A stretch of DNA of 64,000 nt from contig CM035318.1 in assembly GCA_000497125.2 (NCBI GenBank), positions 496,001-560,000 on the forward strand. The letters run 5' to 3'. A program made the translations under genes and the position numbers. Shown piece by piece: positions 10,288 to 22,455 of the stretch (the first letter of the stretch is position 1; each line of letters starts with the position of its first letter). The DNA is from Spironucleus salmonicida (lineage: Eukaryota > Fornicata > Diplomonadida > Hexamitidae). Under the pieces are notes generated by a model, which ran no database searches, was not told where the DNA came from, and saw nothing but the letters and a program-made list of their open reading frames with translations.

Positions 10288-12630
10288 TTTAGATGAAGGG
10301 ATAAATTTAATAATTCTCAATTTGGTGTAATATACATAGTTTCGATCCAAGTTTTACTTCCCTATTTATAACTTTTTTAAAAACATGAACATCTTAAACC
10401 ACAAATAGTAAAGTTATTTTTATACTTATGCATTTCTATATATATGATAATAAGTAGAGTTTTAGTGTCACGTCTAAAACATTCATGACTATCAACGCTC
10501 TCAATTTTATATATAAAATTTTATACTGGAATTCTAAATTTAAAAGATAATTATAGAAAATTATATTATAGAGTAGTTTCCGATACGATTGCTAGTTTGA
10601 TTAATATCTGATATGCTAATAATAGAATCATGGCTTCTATGCTCCTTCCATTCGCGTGTTTTTCATTTTATATTTGGCCTTGATTCAGCAGGCGTCTGAG
10701 ATCATATGACAGTGAAATTCTATTTTCGGATTATTAGTATCAAAATTGGCAATCTCTATCTGTCGAATAACACGGTTTCACTAGTCAGAGGGGAAACAGT
10801 AAGTGCTACTTAGCGGGATAATTATCCACAAGATGCTACATCCTCAAAGTCAATGTTTCTATTTATGCGGAAGCTTGAGCCAGAGATGGAAATAACTTCT
10901 AAGCGCATGCAAGGAGTTACAATTATTTCAGCGCCTATCAAGATACGCTAATCCTGCTACTCTACCAACTTCGCATAGAACCATAGATAGTATGTCGAGT
11001 GCGTTTGGGATAGGATTCTATGTAATACTACGAATAATATTGTGGCCATGCTAGCTTCATGCGCTAGGGCTTAAATGTGAAATTTCTGGATATGGTACTT
11101 GGATTGGTAGTTTGCCCACGCAACTAAAATCCAAGTACTTTTAATTGCGTCCTAATCAAAGAAAACCTTCTTGCATGGTATAGGTAATGTTGGATTAAAT
11201 TCCGATGAAGTCATGTTGGAGCTTCTCGATAGAAGCAATTCTAACTCGCAAACTGTGCTGAAGGAGTACTAACACTTACTACATAATAGCAACTGCGACC
11301 AGGCGTATTCTCAATTCACTACAATTTATTCGAAATAGTGGTTTAACAATTCGTACACAAAACTAAGAAATGTGGTAGAGCCAGTAACCTGGAGATGCCT
11401 TATGGAAAAGAATGAACATGTTGCAGCATGGAATAAGTCCACCGCATAAGCAATCCATGTAATCAGTAATCTACGGTAACCACGCGTTACTAAAGTGGGA
11501 TCTTACGGTGCGATTATGGTCGCACTTCCCTACTAACGCACAGTCGGCTTATGTATTATTCAGATCCCCTGGAGTAGGTGAAAAAAGGGATACTCGCTGG
11601 ATAAATACCAGATAGAAAACTATTAATAATAGAAATCTGATTACGGACTGATAAACAAATAGTATTAATAGTGTTAATGATGGGCCCACTGTCAACTACT
11701 TACATTTGTAGTTCTAGCAGGAAATACCCAGCGATTGATTACAAAGCAATTGCAAGAAAAAGTGAGTGCTAGTACTATAGGAGAGTTTCTGAAAATTTAA
11801 GTATCATTTGTATAGCGGCGTCACAAAATAAAAAATACTATAGCGTGTGAAAATGTACCTCATCTGCCTATCTAGCCTGTCAAACCCAGTTATTTGTTAC
11901 TAATTACCAAACTCAATGAATCCATAATTTGCTATCAATTTGCAACTTACCTCGCCTGTAAGTATATAGGTCTATGACTAGTTCGAATTGCACCCGCGTT
12001 CGTAGTGGTCGTATCAGCAGCATTCCAAGAAATCACCGAATAATAACTGAGTTCGGACTGTTTGTCCCTTTATTTATCTGCATGCCATCTCTGGACCCAT
12101 CTGCATGGGACTTCCGCCAGTTTAGTACATGCATAAAGAAGCAGCAAGCCTACGAATATTTATAGCAGCGCAATAATGTCAGGACTTCTACTCTTTGATA
12201 TTGACACCCTAGAAATATGGTAATATAAACACGAATTCTACTCAAGGCTTTAGTTTATCTTAGTAGGCCTAGCAAGTGAAGCAATCCAAAACTTAGTCAC
12301 AACATCCTGTACTTTCAGCTCAAACTAGTCTCATAGTGGGAAATTTGACATGATTCGGAGAACTGGTCACCACAAGTTGCTCAGTTCTAGGCGTCAAGCA
12401 GATGATTCTAGCATTTCCACGGATAATCCATTTTAGGAATGGAGTATCAAGCCAAAACATACCCGTATTAGGTTGATGCGATTAAACTTGCCAATTGATC
12501 ACCCTACTAAAATTGGAACCATGCAACGGCGTGATAGTCATGCTAAAATATAAGAACTTAAAGTAATTTCACAAAACTGAAATTATTAGAAATAGACCCA
12601 TCCTCAGTAAAGCAAGTTGTAGACTCTCAC
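10288..12630. other. Unassigned island of intermediate GC content
   Basis: The first 270 bp are AT-rich spacer. From about 10560 the base composition rises to a level unlike the AT-rich spacers. On the plus strand 10706-11581 is open except for one TGA at 11078-11080 (124 + 166 codons), and shorter frames follow at 11632-11850 and 11974-12210. With one stop codon such lengths can be chance, and I recognise no protein. It may be a decayed mobile element or gene remnant lying between duplicated CRP loci. No terminal repeats were found by eye. Confidence 0.35.
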
Positions 12631-13761
12631 TCAAACCTCATACTGCGACCCTATTTAAGCTTGCACCTGATCTTTGATCAGGGTGGATGCTTTGTTCTGC
12701 TTGTACTTTTTAAATAAATATACCCCGAAAACCGCAAATCCGGCAGCCACTAGAATAACCGCTATGACAATGCCAATAATACCACCTGCGCTTAATTTTT
12801 GGATTTGCTCGCATTTCCCATTTGTCTCAATATGAGCATCGTCGCAAGAATCACACTGACCCTCTTTTAGTCTCCTGCCTTCGTCGCACAGTGAACAGGT
12901 TGCGGCATCCTTAGCGTCGCAGGCCGCGCAATTCTTCACATGAGCGAAGCAGTTATCCACGACGCAATGCGTACCAGCGAGATTTGGAACTAGAGCGTCT
13001 TCGCACGTAAGGCACAACATCTTATTGCTAGCCTAGCAAGTCAGGCATCCTTCAATTGCAGTAGATCCAAAAATACACGTGTTCAAAAGACATTTGTTAT
13101 TAATTGTATCTGGAGAATATCCATCGATACATTCATCGCATTCTGTGAGATACGGAACATTGCATTTTGTGCATTTATCCACAAGTTACGGACCGTTCAT
13201 GCAATCAATGCAAAATAATCCACCTTTCATAAGCCCTTTTCCAGGTTCACATTCACTGCATAACGACGGGGTATCGATGCTGCATTTTACGCAAAATTTT
13301 ATATCCTTAAGGCAGGCAGGAGTCAGGCAGCCGGTGCCCTCAGAATTTGCTACCTGTCCCTCGGGGCAGCCGACACACGAAAGTCCGTCCGTAGAGGGCA
13401 CGGCACCATTCGTGCATCCTGCGCAGTGCGTAGGATCCGCTTTGTCGCAGGTCGCGCAGTCTTAGATGCCGATGCACTGGCTGCCGACACACTCCGTCCC
13501 AGCGGCATTAGGCACCAAGGGCTTCGCGCAGGTCTCGCACGTGTTCGTGTCCCTGGCGGGGACCTTATCGTTCGTGCAGGCGGTGCAGAGCTGCGGGGCA
13601 TCAAAATCACACGTCGAGCAGTCTGTGGTAAAGACCAGGCACATGTTTGGAGTTAAAGGTGCGCAGGCGGTGTTATTCGTCACTAATACGTACGGTGGGT
13701 TACATTCTTTGCATTTCGTACCATCTACGGGGTCGTTCGTTTTGCAGTTAGCAATACTCAT
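12631..13761 (-). CDS. Cysteine-rich membrane protein (CRP copy A-prime), 376 aa
   Basis: It has the same design as copy A: CXXC modules, one transmembrane helix (GGIIGIVIAVILVAAGFAVF) and a cytoplasmic tail (KKYKQNKASTLIKDQ). It adds one extra CxxC unit before the membrane (DSCDDAHIETNGKCEQ). The N-terminal 148 residues match copy A almost exactly. The middle differs at many positions. A second near-identical stretch (12861-13014 against 6428-6578) returns near the membrane end. The start is the same MSIANCK ATG. The nearly identical 5' end and upstream block suggest recent duplication or gene conversion. Confidence 0.88.
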
Positions 13762-14440
13762 TAGAGAAAAGGAATGTGACAAATATCGGTTATGTGATTA
13801 TTGTACTATAAAGTTCATAAGTGACTCCAAGATTTAACACGATACATCTACATACCAGCACACAGACTTAGCGCAATTCGGATATATAAAGAAGTGCCTG
13901 CCATCTGCCATTGTACCAGACGGCTATTGGGTAGGCGCGTGCTAGACGGGCCGGCTCTTGCGTATTACTGCGCACCGGACATCGCCAGCAAAAGTTAAGG
14001 GAATGTGCGAGTTCGTGAATCAGCCAGCCCCTAGCAGCGCTCGGACCCGTCGCATGCTAGCAGCGCCTGGTAAGCATCCCTGTGCAATGGCCGAATGCCC
14101 CAGGACTGCATCGAAATGGCGCCAGCTAGGCCTGGGTGAAACGGCTGTGCGCATAGCGTCACTGCCAGAGCTTGCCGCGGTAGGAATTGGCAGCTGCACA
14201 TAGGCAAGCTGCTGCGAAAACTGCCTCTGGCGTAGACGTCCTCCCATCCCGCGTCGGCAGCCTAGGGTGCAGCGAATCCCCCAGAACCCGTAACGGACGG
14301 AGCTTCTAGAACGGTGCGGCTTCAGCGGCAACCGCTGGCACCAGGATGATCTGCAGTGCAGTGACGGTGAATGCCAGCGCGAACCGTTTGGTGTACGCGG
14401 TGGGCACTCCTGGGCGGATGCCAGCAGGGATAGTATAATA
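13317..14440. repeat. Duplicated 1.12 kb block, copy 2
   Basis: Partner of 6881-8004, same orientation. The right edge (after 14440) lies 118 bp beyond the stop codon of the UBR ligase gene, so the GC-rich upstream half of the block fills nearly all of the gap between the CRP start and that stop. Both CRP A genes thus carry the same roughly 680 bp 5' flank. Confidence 0.9.
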
Positions 14441-14558
14441 GGATTTGCAGAATCATCAAAGCATTTACTTAATATTTTGCATGACGTATTCGTTTCTAAC
14501 TTCTGCATTTAACATTTGGTAAGATTAAACCTAGTAAATGCTGAATAATTTTTTTAAA

Positions 14559-16934
14559 TCAAATCTCATTTACTTCTGCGTCTTCAAAACTACTCGTAAT
14601 AGTATGCGAAATGCTGGATATACTATTTACATATTGTTCAAGGACTACCTGAAATTTAACGTTCATTCCAAAATTTCTTACCTACCAGTATCCTAATAAT
14701 CCATAAATCATAAGTTTATCGTATATTTTCGGATCAATGACAAATCTTCTTCCATAAAATTCATTTGGTATTTCACCAAAAAAGTTTCTATATGGAGCTC
14801 GAATAGCACACTATCCTTCATGGTCAATAATACGCATACTCATTGGGTGAAATATTAGATACTACTAGCAATAATTGCAACAGTCATTCCTGCAAGTCGT
14901 GTGCGCTCCAGAACCACAAAAAATGCAAAAAATAATCTCTTCAATATTTATTATTGTATTACACTCAATACAACATGTATTAATTATAGAGAATGAATCT
15001 TTAGGTAGAGATAACTTAATCTATTAAATAGGATATGTGATAGGAGATTCACCGGAAATACATTGCATATATTATAAAACTGTAAGAAGATTTCTAGAAA
15101 TAATACCACCATCATTAATTGAAGTAATATGAGGTTTAAATGCTTGATATGCCAAAAATACGTTATTTAGTAAGCTATAAGAGAATCGAAGCAGAAGAGG
15201 AAATTTATCGAATAGACCTTCATAAAAATTGAAAGAATTTTGAATGATTATACTATGCATTTCCATATCACAGAATGGGCAATTATACTTATTTTTTATA
15301 CACTAATAATGAAAATTATGGCCACATGTAAGTGGAATATTTTTATGAAGAAAGTTTGAAATCTCAGAGTTGATAAGAACTGGACAGAAAATATTATGCA
15401 ATATATCTTAGTGGCAATAATCGCAGGTAAGTCTCACATCAATTTTAGAATAATCTGGACTCATTAGCTAATCTTATGTAGTTTATGTTTTAGTAAGTAA
15501 TAAAGCAAGCCGCTTCTAAAGTGAAAGCTTTGATTTTGTATCAATTGATTATACTATTTTATGTTTCTCAAACAATGAATTAATATTATTGAGTTTTGAT
15601 GAAATTATGTCTAACCTGATGGTATTCTTAAAAAAATATTGATTATTTGATATATTCTAGATTTTACAGATTTTTTGTGAAAAGATGTAATCTTCCTAAA
15701 AATTTTATATGTCATCAAATGAGTACATATCGTTTTCAAATTCATTATAGGTCATATGACAACACTCTTTTATAAACTATGGCAGTTCCTATAACGATAA
15801 ACTGAATGGAATACAATGTTCCACTTATGCAATTTAGAACTTTTCATATTATGTTAAATTAATCTTTAACACATCTAGTGTGGAATAGTTATCTTTGGAT
15901 AAAAAGATTCTAAAAATAAATTCTTAATAGAAGATATGGTGTTATAAATGCTGCTAGTGATTAGTGAAAAATATCTTCAATTTTGAAAATACATTAACTT
16001 CATTAAATTTTATATTACCGTTATAATGTATCTCATCAAAAAATTCATGTAAATCGATAGAATTTCGCTTATAAAGATCATGAAATATGTTAATTTTATT
16101 AATATAGTGAGCTTCAAATGGTATAATGAATTACTGAATAAAAGAATCCAATTCAACATTTGATATAAATTCTATAATATCACATAGTAATAATGGAAAT
16201 ATGGGTGGCAATGGGTAGAAAAATTCTTAAGAATATATATTTTTTGTATTCTATAAAAACATAGTTACATCTACAAGACAGAATCTAATTTCTCTAGATA
16301 CTAGTAATTAATAAAATTGTATAAAGAAATTTTGATAGTGGTCCATTTTATCATTGAATAACTTAATTTCTTCAGATGAATTGTGGTACTATTAAAGTAT
16401 CATAACATTAAATGATGTACAAAATTAATTTTCAATATATAATAGTTATTTATTCAATATACTAAAGCACTTAACTGGATAATATAGGATTTAACTGTAG
16501 ATTATTTTCATATGGGTTTACTGCATGCCAAGCAGAATATCAACAAAAACATGATTGCTCAAACTTTAAATAGCAGTTTTACTTTCTATCAGTAATTAGT
16601 ATTTTTTATCTAGGATATTAAAGCCATTCTTAAGGGCGTAATTAAGAAAAGAAGTCTAAATAGCTTTAGACCCTGATAAAGAGTATACATCGGGTTCTTC
16701 CATAGTTTAGAGTAATGATAAATGAAAATTTATAGGAATATGTTGTTTATAGTGGGTAATATTACAGATACTTCCCAGTTCGTCGCACTGGCAGACCCCG
16801 TTAAAGTCATTACATATCCAATAATCGTGGTTTAGATGTAAAACAATACACTGCTCACATATTGATTAGTTTTCGAGTGGTGTGCATGTGCAATAGAAAA
16901 TGAGGTTTCCTGAATGTGATACTCTCTCACACAT
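14559..16934 (-). CDS. UBR-box E3 ubiquitin ligase (N-recognin-like), 791 aa
   Basis: The N-terminus is a UBR box: CERVSHSGNLIFYCTC, then CEQC, HLNHDYWIC, and CQCDELGS with closing C and H. These are the zinc ligands of the domain that binds N-degrons in UBR1-type ligases. Near residue 495 a RING-like cluster follows: CDYC, then LTCGHNFHYQCIKNKYNC and PFC. The C-terminal third has further Cys pairs (CCIEC, FCIFCGSGAHTTC) like the cap region of UBR1-family proteins. At 791 residues it is less than half the usual length, with the helical middle shortened. The ATG chosen leaves the box intact and sits 85 bp from a divergent gene, so the two may share a promoter. About 25 Gln codons are TAA/TAG. 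Confidence 0.85.
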
Positions 16935-17019
16935 TAGGCCAGATGATAATATTATATGTAAAAAGAATAATTATAGATGTTGTAACTTATATTATTATAC
17001 TGATTATAATATCTCCCAG

Positions 17020-17745
17020 ATGATGAATGTCTAAAATCTTTTGTAACGCTACCTCAATAATGCTGTATTTTATACTCATCTGGACTAACAGAATAATTTT
17101 TTTACTGTGTGCAACGACGAGTTGTTCCAGTTCGATTCTAACAAAGTAAAAAAGTAGATCGAAAATTTTTAGCTGCTCAATGATGGTAGTCTCTATGTGG
17201 TCAGAGAAGGCGCCTCAGAACTCATTTGCAGCCATTGCAGTGATTTCACCGTTTCCCATAAAAAGCACCTTCTGGTGTTCTATTCTGGAGCCCTTACTTT
17301 AAGGGATACTCGAAGTCCAAGGCAGATTTTTCTAGATTCCCCCGAAATTTTTTCTATGTTTCTCAGTGAGGAAACTCTCTTTCTTGCGTCTGAAAATTCT
17401 ATTTTTGCTCTAGATTTGAATAGAACTGCCGCACCGAAACGTGTTTTTCAGTTTAGTAAAAACCCAGTTAGACCACTTTCCGTACAGGTAATTGACTAGT
17501 TTTGCGTCGTCCAAACCGCTCCTAAGTCGCTACTCTTTCGTCTAGATGCGAAACTTTCACTTACCGTTTACTTCCCCTACCGCGTTGAGCTATTTGGTAC
17601 GTATTCTGGATAGGTGTTTCTGCTTAACTTCCGCTAGGGAACTGCTGTAGAGCTGAGCCAATTCTAGTAATTCACGATCCCAAGGTCTCTTGTCTATTGC
17701 AGTGGTTTTTTTGCGCTTGGGAGTGCTATTTTCAGGTTCGATTGA
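17020..17745 (+). CDS. Possible beta-propeller protein, 241 aa
   Basis: The 242-codon frame starts at tandem ATG codons and reads as repeating beta-rich segments: FFTVCNDELFQFDSN, GSLYVVREGASELIC, LFLASENSIFALDLN, YCSGFFALGSAIFRF. These resemble short propeller blades with alternating hydrophobic strands. No WD dipeptides or RCC1 signatures are clear, so the call is structural only. Codon use in the second half is richer in G and C than in the spacers. The gene diverges from the UBR ligase and converges on the next gene, with 12 bp between the two stops. Confidence 0.6.
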
Positions 17746-17757
17746 TACAGAATATAT

Positions 17758-18291
17758 TCATTCTTGGGTACTAGTACATTGATCACCATATGGCGTTACT
17801 GGTACGCTAATAGCACATGATACTGGACAGTCAACTCCCTCCTGATCTTCTGTGAGTACACAATCGGCTACCTGCAGTTATTAGAGGCAGTATAAGAGAT
17901 AATTACGCTTTATAGTAGTATAATAAGTATTCAGTGTTTCCTCTGAATTTGGATACTGTTCTAAATAAGATTAAAGTCGTGAATCTTCAGTAGACTTAAT
18001 AAAAATATTGAAGTGTGATAGATCAACGAGAGGAGATAAAAGGGCAAACTGTCCAGTGACGAATACGATCGATCTATTCATAGTATTTAGAAAATTAAAT
18101 ATTTACGAGAAATTGAAATTAGATAAATTATTGTCTTTTACTTAATCATGAAAACTATAAAATTTTATATCAAAAGTTTTACTAAGAATATTAAAAATTT
18201 TCAAGCTAGATGAGACAGAATTGCTGGCAACAGCTATAACGAATAGCTTAGATGTGTCTCTGGTTTTGATGAGGTGATGCAGGTGCTCCAT
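17758..18291 (-). CDS. Uridine kinase-like protein with degenerate P-loop, 177 aa
   Basis: The order of motifs follows uridine/cytidine kinases: a beta strand VIAVAS at the P-loop position, then FDIKFYSFHD (family DxFY), then IVFVTGQFALLSP (family EGIxAL), FNIFIKSTEDSRL (family IFVDxDxDxRL), and YYTTIKRNYL with ADCVL at the end. The P-loop itself, expected GSGSGKTT, reads ASNSVSSSLK, so the phosphate-binding Gly and Lys-Ser/Thr are missing. Length is a little short of the usual 200-230. It is probably a catalytically dead paralogue. Start: first ATG that includes the P-loop strand. Confidence 0.5.
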
Positions 18292-18551
18292 ATTATGTAA
18301 TATTTTGAGATGGTAATTTATAGAATTGTCTGTAATTTAATATTTATTTTCTATTTCCTAATCGCTTATTTCACCCTATTGATGATATCATATCAGTTCA
18401 AGTTGTTAATACACTCATTGTAACCTCTTAGTTTCTTGAACTACTTTATACGTTATTTCCTACTACTCACCAATTCACAATGCATCTAACTTAAAAATCA
18501 ATAATAACCTTCCCAAATTATTATAATTATTACTATATAATAATCATATTT

Positions 18552-19313
18552 TCACTTTTTACTGCTCCTGCATCTCGAGATCACCTTATAGAACTGATCC
18601 CCTCTCTGACACTCTAACCTGAAAAGATCGTCGTAATTAACACTTTCTGTAAGAATATTCCTCTTTTGCGCAGCCACTGGAGTGCGTATAACGCCCGATC
18701 TGGACCGGTATTGCAGCAGGCTGCGCCGCAACAGGACTTCCTGGCTGGCACCGTCTCTCCGCGGCGTGCAGCGCCTAACAGCACTATTCCCGGCGTCAAC
18801 CACGCTCTGCACTATCAGTTTCTCTGGCTGGACGGAATTCTGCTCGTAAACTTGAACCCTCTGCGTCTAAATTCGCCCCGTCGTGAAATTCAGAAATTTG
18901 ATGCCCGCCTGCAGAGCAGATTTCGCATTCGTCAGGGCGGCCTGCGATTTGAGGTCTATCTGGGCCTGTAGGCTTCCGGACTCGTGCTCGTATATTTGCA
19001 CGGCAGCTTCGCTTTCCGAGAGGCGCAAGAGCGCCAGGATGTCCCTGCTTGTGATGAATTCGTTAAGTGGGCGGACGAGGAGACGGTGCATCTGCTTAAA
19101 AACCTATTTCTGCACTTTCAGGTTGAGTGGAATATTGGAATTAGCGCTCATGATTTGCTTGTTCCGAGTCGCAATAGCCTCAGATCTAAAACTGATTGAT
19201 ACTGAGTTTTTGAAAAAATGTATGCCTAAAACGTCGTCTGTTGAGTTTCTGAGGAGATTAGATAACGTTGTAAGAGATGTATTGATTGGCGGGTCTCGCA
19301 GAATTAGAGTCAT
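18552..19313 (-). CDS. Hypothetical protein, 253 aa
   Basis: A continuous 254-codon frame in a GC-richer segment. The middle is helical (LLRLSESEAAVQIYEHES, LKSQAALTNAKSALQAG) and the end is basic (KVISRCRSSKK). Only a few TAA/TAG Gln codons occur. Codon use is G/C-richer than in the neighbours, similar to rpL21, which may mean high expression. The opposite strand also has open frames here, a mirror effect of the GC-rich third positions. I recognise no family. Confidence 0.6.
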
Positions 19314-19413
19314 TTTGAAGCGATTTATAGATATTAAATATTATGTGATTACATAGTAAAGATTTAAATTAGATAAATGCACAATCTACTTATTAGGCTT
19401 TTTACTATTAAAC

Positions 19414-19794
19414 TCACTCATGTTTACTATTCTTTTTCTTTTTCTATTGAGCAAAATCTGCAATTTAATACAGATTCGTTCTTAGAATTACCAAATTTTC
19501 TTATAAAACACTTGCATGGTGTTTTAGGCTGTCTATTCTGTTAAATTATTCTTTAATGTCTTTCATACCTAACCGTATTTTGGACATAGCGCCTATAGTT
19601 TCAGGTAGCTACTAAAAGTCATCACAAGTATTAAAATCAGTAACAGAAAAACTGTTTTATCTTTATAATTAAAAATCTGCTATTATAGGCTTCTAAATTT
19701 CAATATGACTATGCTTTTTTACTTTAGAAAGCATAGCGGTTAAAAGATTGAAGTCAAATGGGTTATGTTATGAATGTTAGAATACAGGAGACAT
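19414..19794 (-). CDS. Small coiled-coil protein, 126 aa
   Basis: The frame begins MSPVFQHSQHNPFDFN and ends with a helical region (IKEQFNRIDSLKHHASVLQE, then LRTNLYQIADFAQQKKKK) before TGA. The heptad-like hydrophobic spacing suggests a coiled coil. The plus strand has a competing 130-codon frame, but its residues look like AT-rich noise. Same strand as the previous two genes, 100 bp upstream of the 253-aa gene. Confidence 0.55.
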
Positions 19795-20431
19795 CGTGCG
19801 ACTAGGTTTTAAAGAGCTTAGTATGGATGGTACTCGAGACGGAAACCCATTCATTTTGATCAGACAACTTTAGTTAGATATATAATATTAGTATTATAAT
19901 ATGATAAATTTTTTATACAGGTGTAGCCGTAGAATAAATAAAATGTTTTACACGTATTTTATAGATTATATTTATTTCAAGAGAACCCAAGATAATTGTA
20001 GTTTGTTCAATAAATGGGTAGAACGCTATTAATTGAGAAAACAACATTTTTTGCAAATAAAGGAAGTGCTATACTATTTTATTACCTTTATATTAGAGAA
20101 GCTGAAATTTTACAAAAAATTATTATCAAATTTTTAAAAACTGGATTGTTATTTAAGCTTATAATAATGTCTTGACATGATTATCATGTGAATCTAGTTG
20201 AATACTACTAATTGAAATATAAATACTACATATTTTTGCTAATAAATATTAATATAGTTCAAATATTATGTTATAAAGTATTCTACAATTTTGATTTAAC
20301 AGAAAAAGTTATCAGTATAAAATAAGCGTATACTAGTAATATCAATTATAATGCAACCTTTTTATAAATAATTTTTTTTGATTAACTAATTTTAATATAC
20401 CTTATAGGTCGTAAAAGAAATGAAATGACCA
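19795..20431. other. AT-rich spacer
   Basis: About 640 bp of low-complexity AT-rich sequence between two minus-strand genes. I see no supported gene, RNA or repeat. Confidence 0.5.
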
Positions 20432-21988
20432 TCAATCAATATGAGTCTCCTATATACTAGCAATTGATACTTCTACACCTTCTATAGCTTTAGGTTCTGC
20501 TTCCTATTCGTCTGCCATTTTCTTGAAATAAAAGGTCTACTACCAAATGAAAAACTAAGCTGCCAGGAAACCACAAACCTCAGTAATAGTAGGTACGATG
20601 AATATCCATTTTATATCTAAGAATAATGGGAAAATGTATATACAAATAACATTAACGATAAGTCTAAAGACTTATAGTAAAGTGGCAGTTATTACCTTTC
20701 GGCGCATTTAAAATACACCTGACGCAAAAGTAATCGAGCTTTACGTAAAAATTCCAGAGAAACAAATTCTCAACAAAGGGGTTGCTTCATCTACAAATTT
20801 CTGGTCTGAATTAAACATTTTAATTAAAAATGGCATCAGACCGATCAAAATGAGTTATACTACTAAAAGAATACCGGTAGTTAGCCAGTCAGCATATAAT
20901 ATTAATTTTTAGATTCTACGATATTTATTTTATCCTAGATTATATGAAAAGATAGCTAGAAAACCAAAATATATTCCAAGACGTGGTTAAACCATTAGTT
21001 GTATCAGACGCAAAAAAATTCCCAATACTGCTTAATATTATGTGGTTCGGCTACCTGCATATTTAGAGATTTACGAACTAGTTAAGGCCTAAGCAATAAT
21101 AGTTGGGATAGTATTAAATGCTGCAGGAATAAATTGTTTAAATGTAGTTTTTAGATAAAACCAACTGAATTTGATATACTTTTTATCAAATTTAATTATA
21201 GTTGACTTAACACCACCAAAAAAATTGTAAAGTATCCATAAATCAATTATCAATTGCGATACAACAGTGGAAATAGCTGCAGATTACATTTTAAGTTTAT
21301 CTAAAAAGAAATTGAACAAGATTGCATCCAGAATAATATTTAAGGCAGAGCTTAGTATAAGGCAGACCATAGCCTCCTTAACTTTATTTTCTTATCTAAG
21401 TAGTGGTAGTAATGCCCCATTGATAGAATACGAGACAATGCCTATAGAGTACATTACCCACATATAATTAGATAAATATGTGTAAACTGGTTCTGTAGTT
21501 GCCCCTAATCCTCTTGCAATAATATTCTTTAATGGTAATATAATTGCAGGCATGATTATATTATAAATAACCACAAGTAAGAAAAACTATGTAGCATAAT
21601 TTCTAGCTTCCTCTGGTTTCTTTTATCCAAGTGCAGGTCCTATTAGCGATATTGCACCAACTGAAAGCGACTAAATAACAACAATACAAACGAGTAATTC
21701 CAAGGGGGTTCCAACTGAAGAAGATGCGAGCCCTGCCTAACCTAAGTATTGCCCTATGAAAATTGAGTCGGTAATCAGATAAAGTGTTAGAATCAAAAAT
21801 CCAACTATGTTGTTTGCTGATTGGTATAATAATACTTGAAATATAGGCCCATTTCCAATATATTCAACACTTTTCTTTTACTTACGTCTAGACTTTTAAG
21901 ATAAGGCTTATATTTAATCAAAGTCTTATTCATCTTCATATTTTTATGTTATTGCATTATCTATTGTCGATAAATTGTCTTTGTTCAT
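20432..21988 (-). CDS. MATE-family efflux transporter, 518 aa
   Basis: Twelve hydrophobic segments in two halves. After a hydrophilic N-terminus of about 45 residues, NIVGFLILTLYLITDSIFIG and LEVL-like core segments match the MatE opening. Helix 2-3 loop features GLASSSVGTPLELLVCIVVI, and the second half repeats the pattern around SARTTRAF-like loops (SKYAGSRTT). Family members export organic cations or drugs in exchange for H+ or Na+. Length is normal (450-550). The tail is acidic and cytoplasmic (MADEQEAEPKAIEGVE). The start is the first ATG after an AT-rich spacer. A second, more diverged MATE-like gene occurs at 43.7 kb. Confidence 0.8.
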
Positions 21989-22455
21989 TTTAATAAATAT
22001 CATGTAATATTAACTCAAGTATATAAATCCATTCTAAATAATATTTGGCATATAATTTAAGTTTATACCTACTAAATATGACTATATTCAATTAATAATT
22101 CTTGAAGTATACGTATATTTTTAATGCATAAGTATTTTATGATACTATTGTATTTTACAAAATGATAGATACTATCTATACATAAGTAGTAATAAAGATA
22201 ATCATCTTTAATTCCAATCTTATGTTATTTTAATTAAGTATCCTAATCTGAATTGATCTTATTTACTTACACTGCATTATTTATTGATATATTTAAAGTA
22301 GGAAATTTATATAATATTTTATGTAAGCATTAATTTCGATTTGTTATCCTAATATAATCTTATTTTTAAATAATACAACTATTATTATATCATATTGTAT
22401 TGGTTTCATAATTAAATTATATACTAAAATATTATATAAGTTTGCAATAATGCTA
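21989..22455. other. AT-rich spacer
   Basis: About 470 bp, very AT-rich, between two minus-strand genes. Nothing coding or structured is seen. Confidence 0.5.

Noticed and set aside
10706-11581. Treating the once-interrupted frame as a gene with TGA recoding
   Set aside because: No similarity was recognised and open frames of this size are not rare with a single stop codon. It is kept only as a finding about the island.
16900-17090. Minus frame MSIKYSIIEVALQKILDIHH upstream of the UBR ligase
   Set aside because: It overlaps the divergent propeller-like gene and is not in frame with the UBR box. It looks like the antisense of the plus gene.
19420-19810. Plus-strand frame of 130 codons starting MFTILFLFLL
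   Set aside because: The minus strand has a better-composed protein here (19414-19794).
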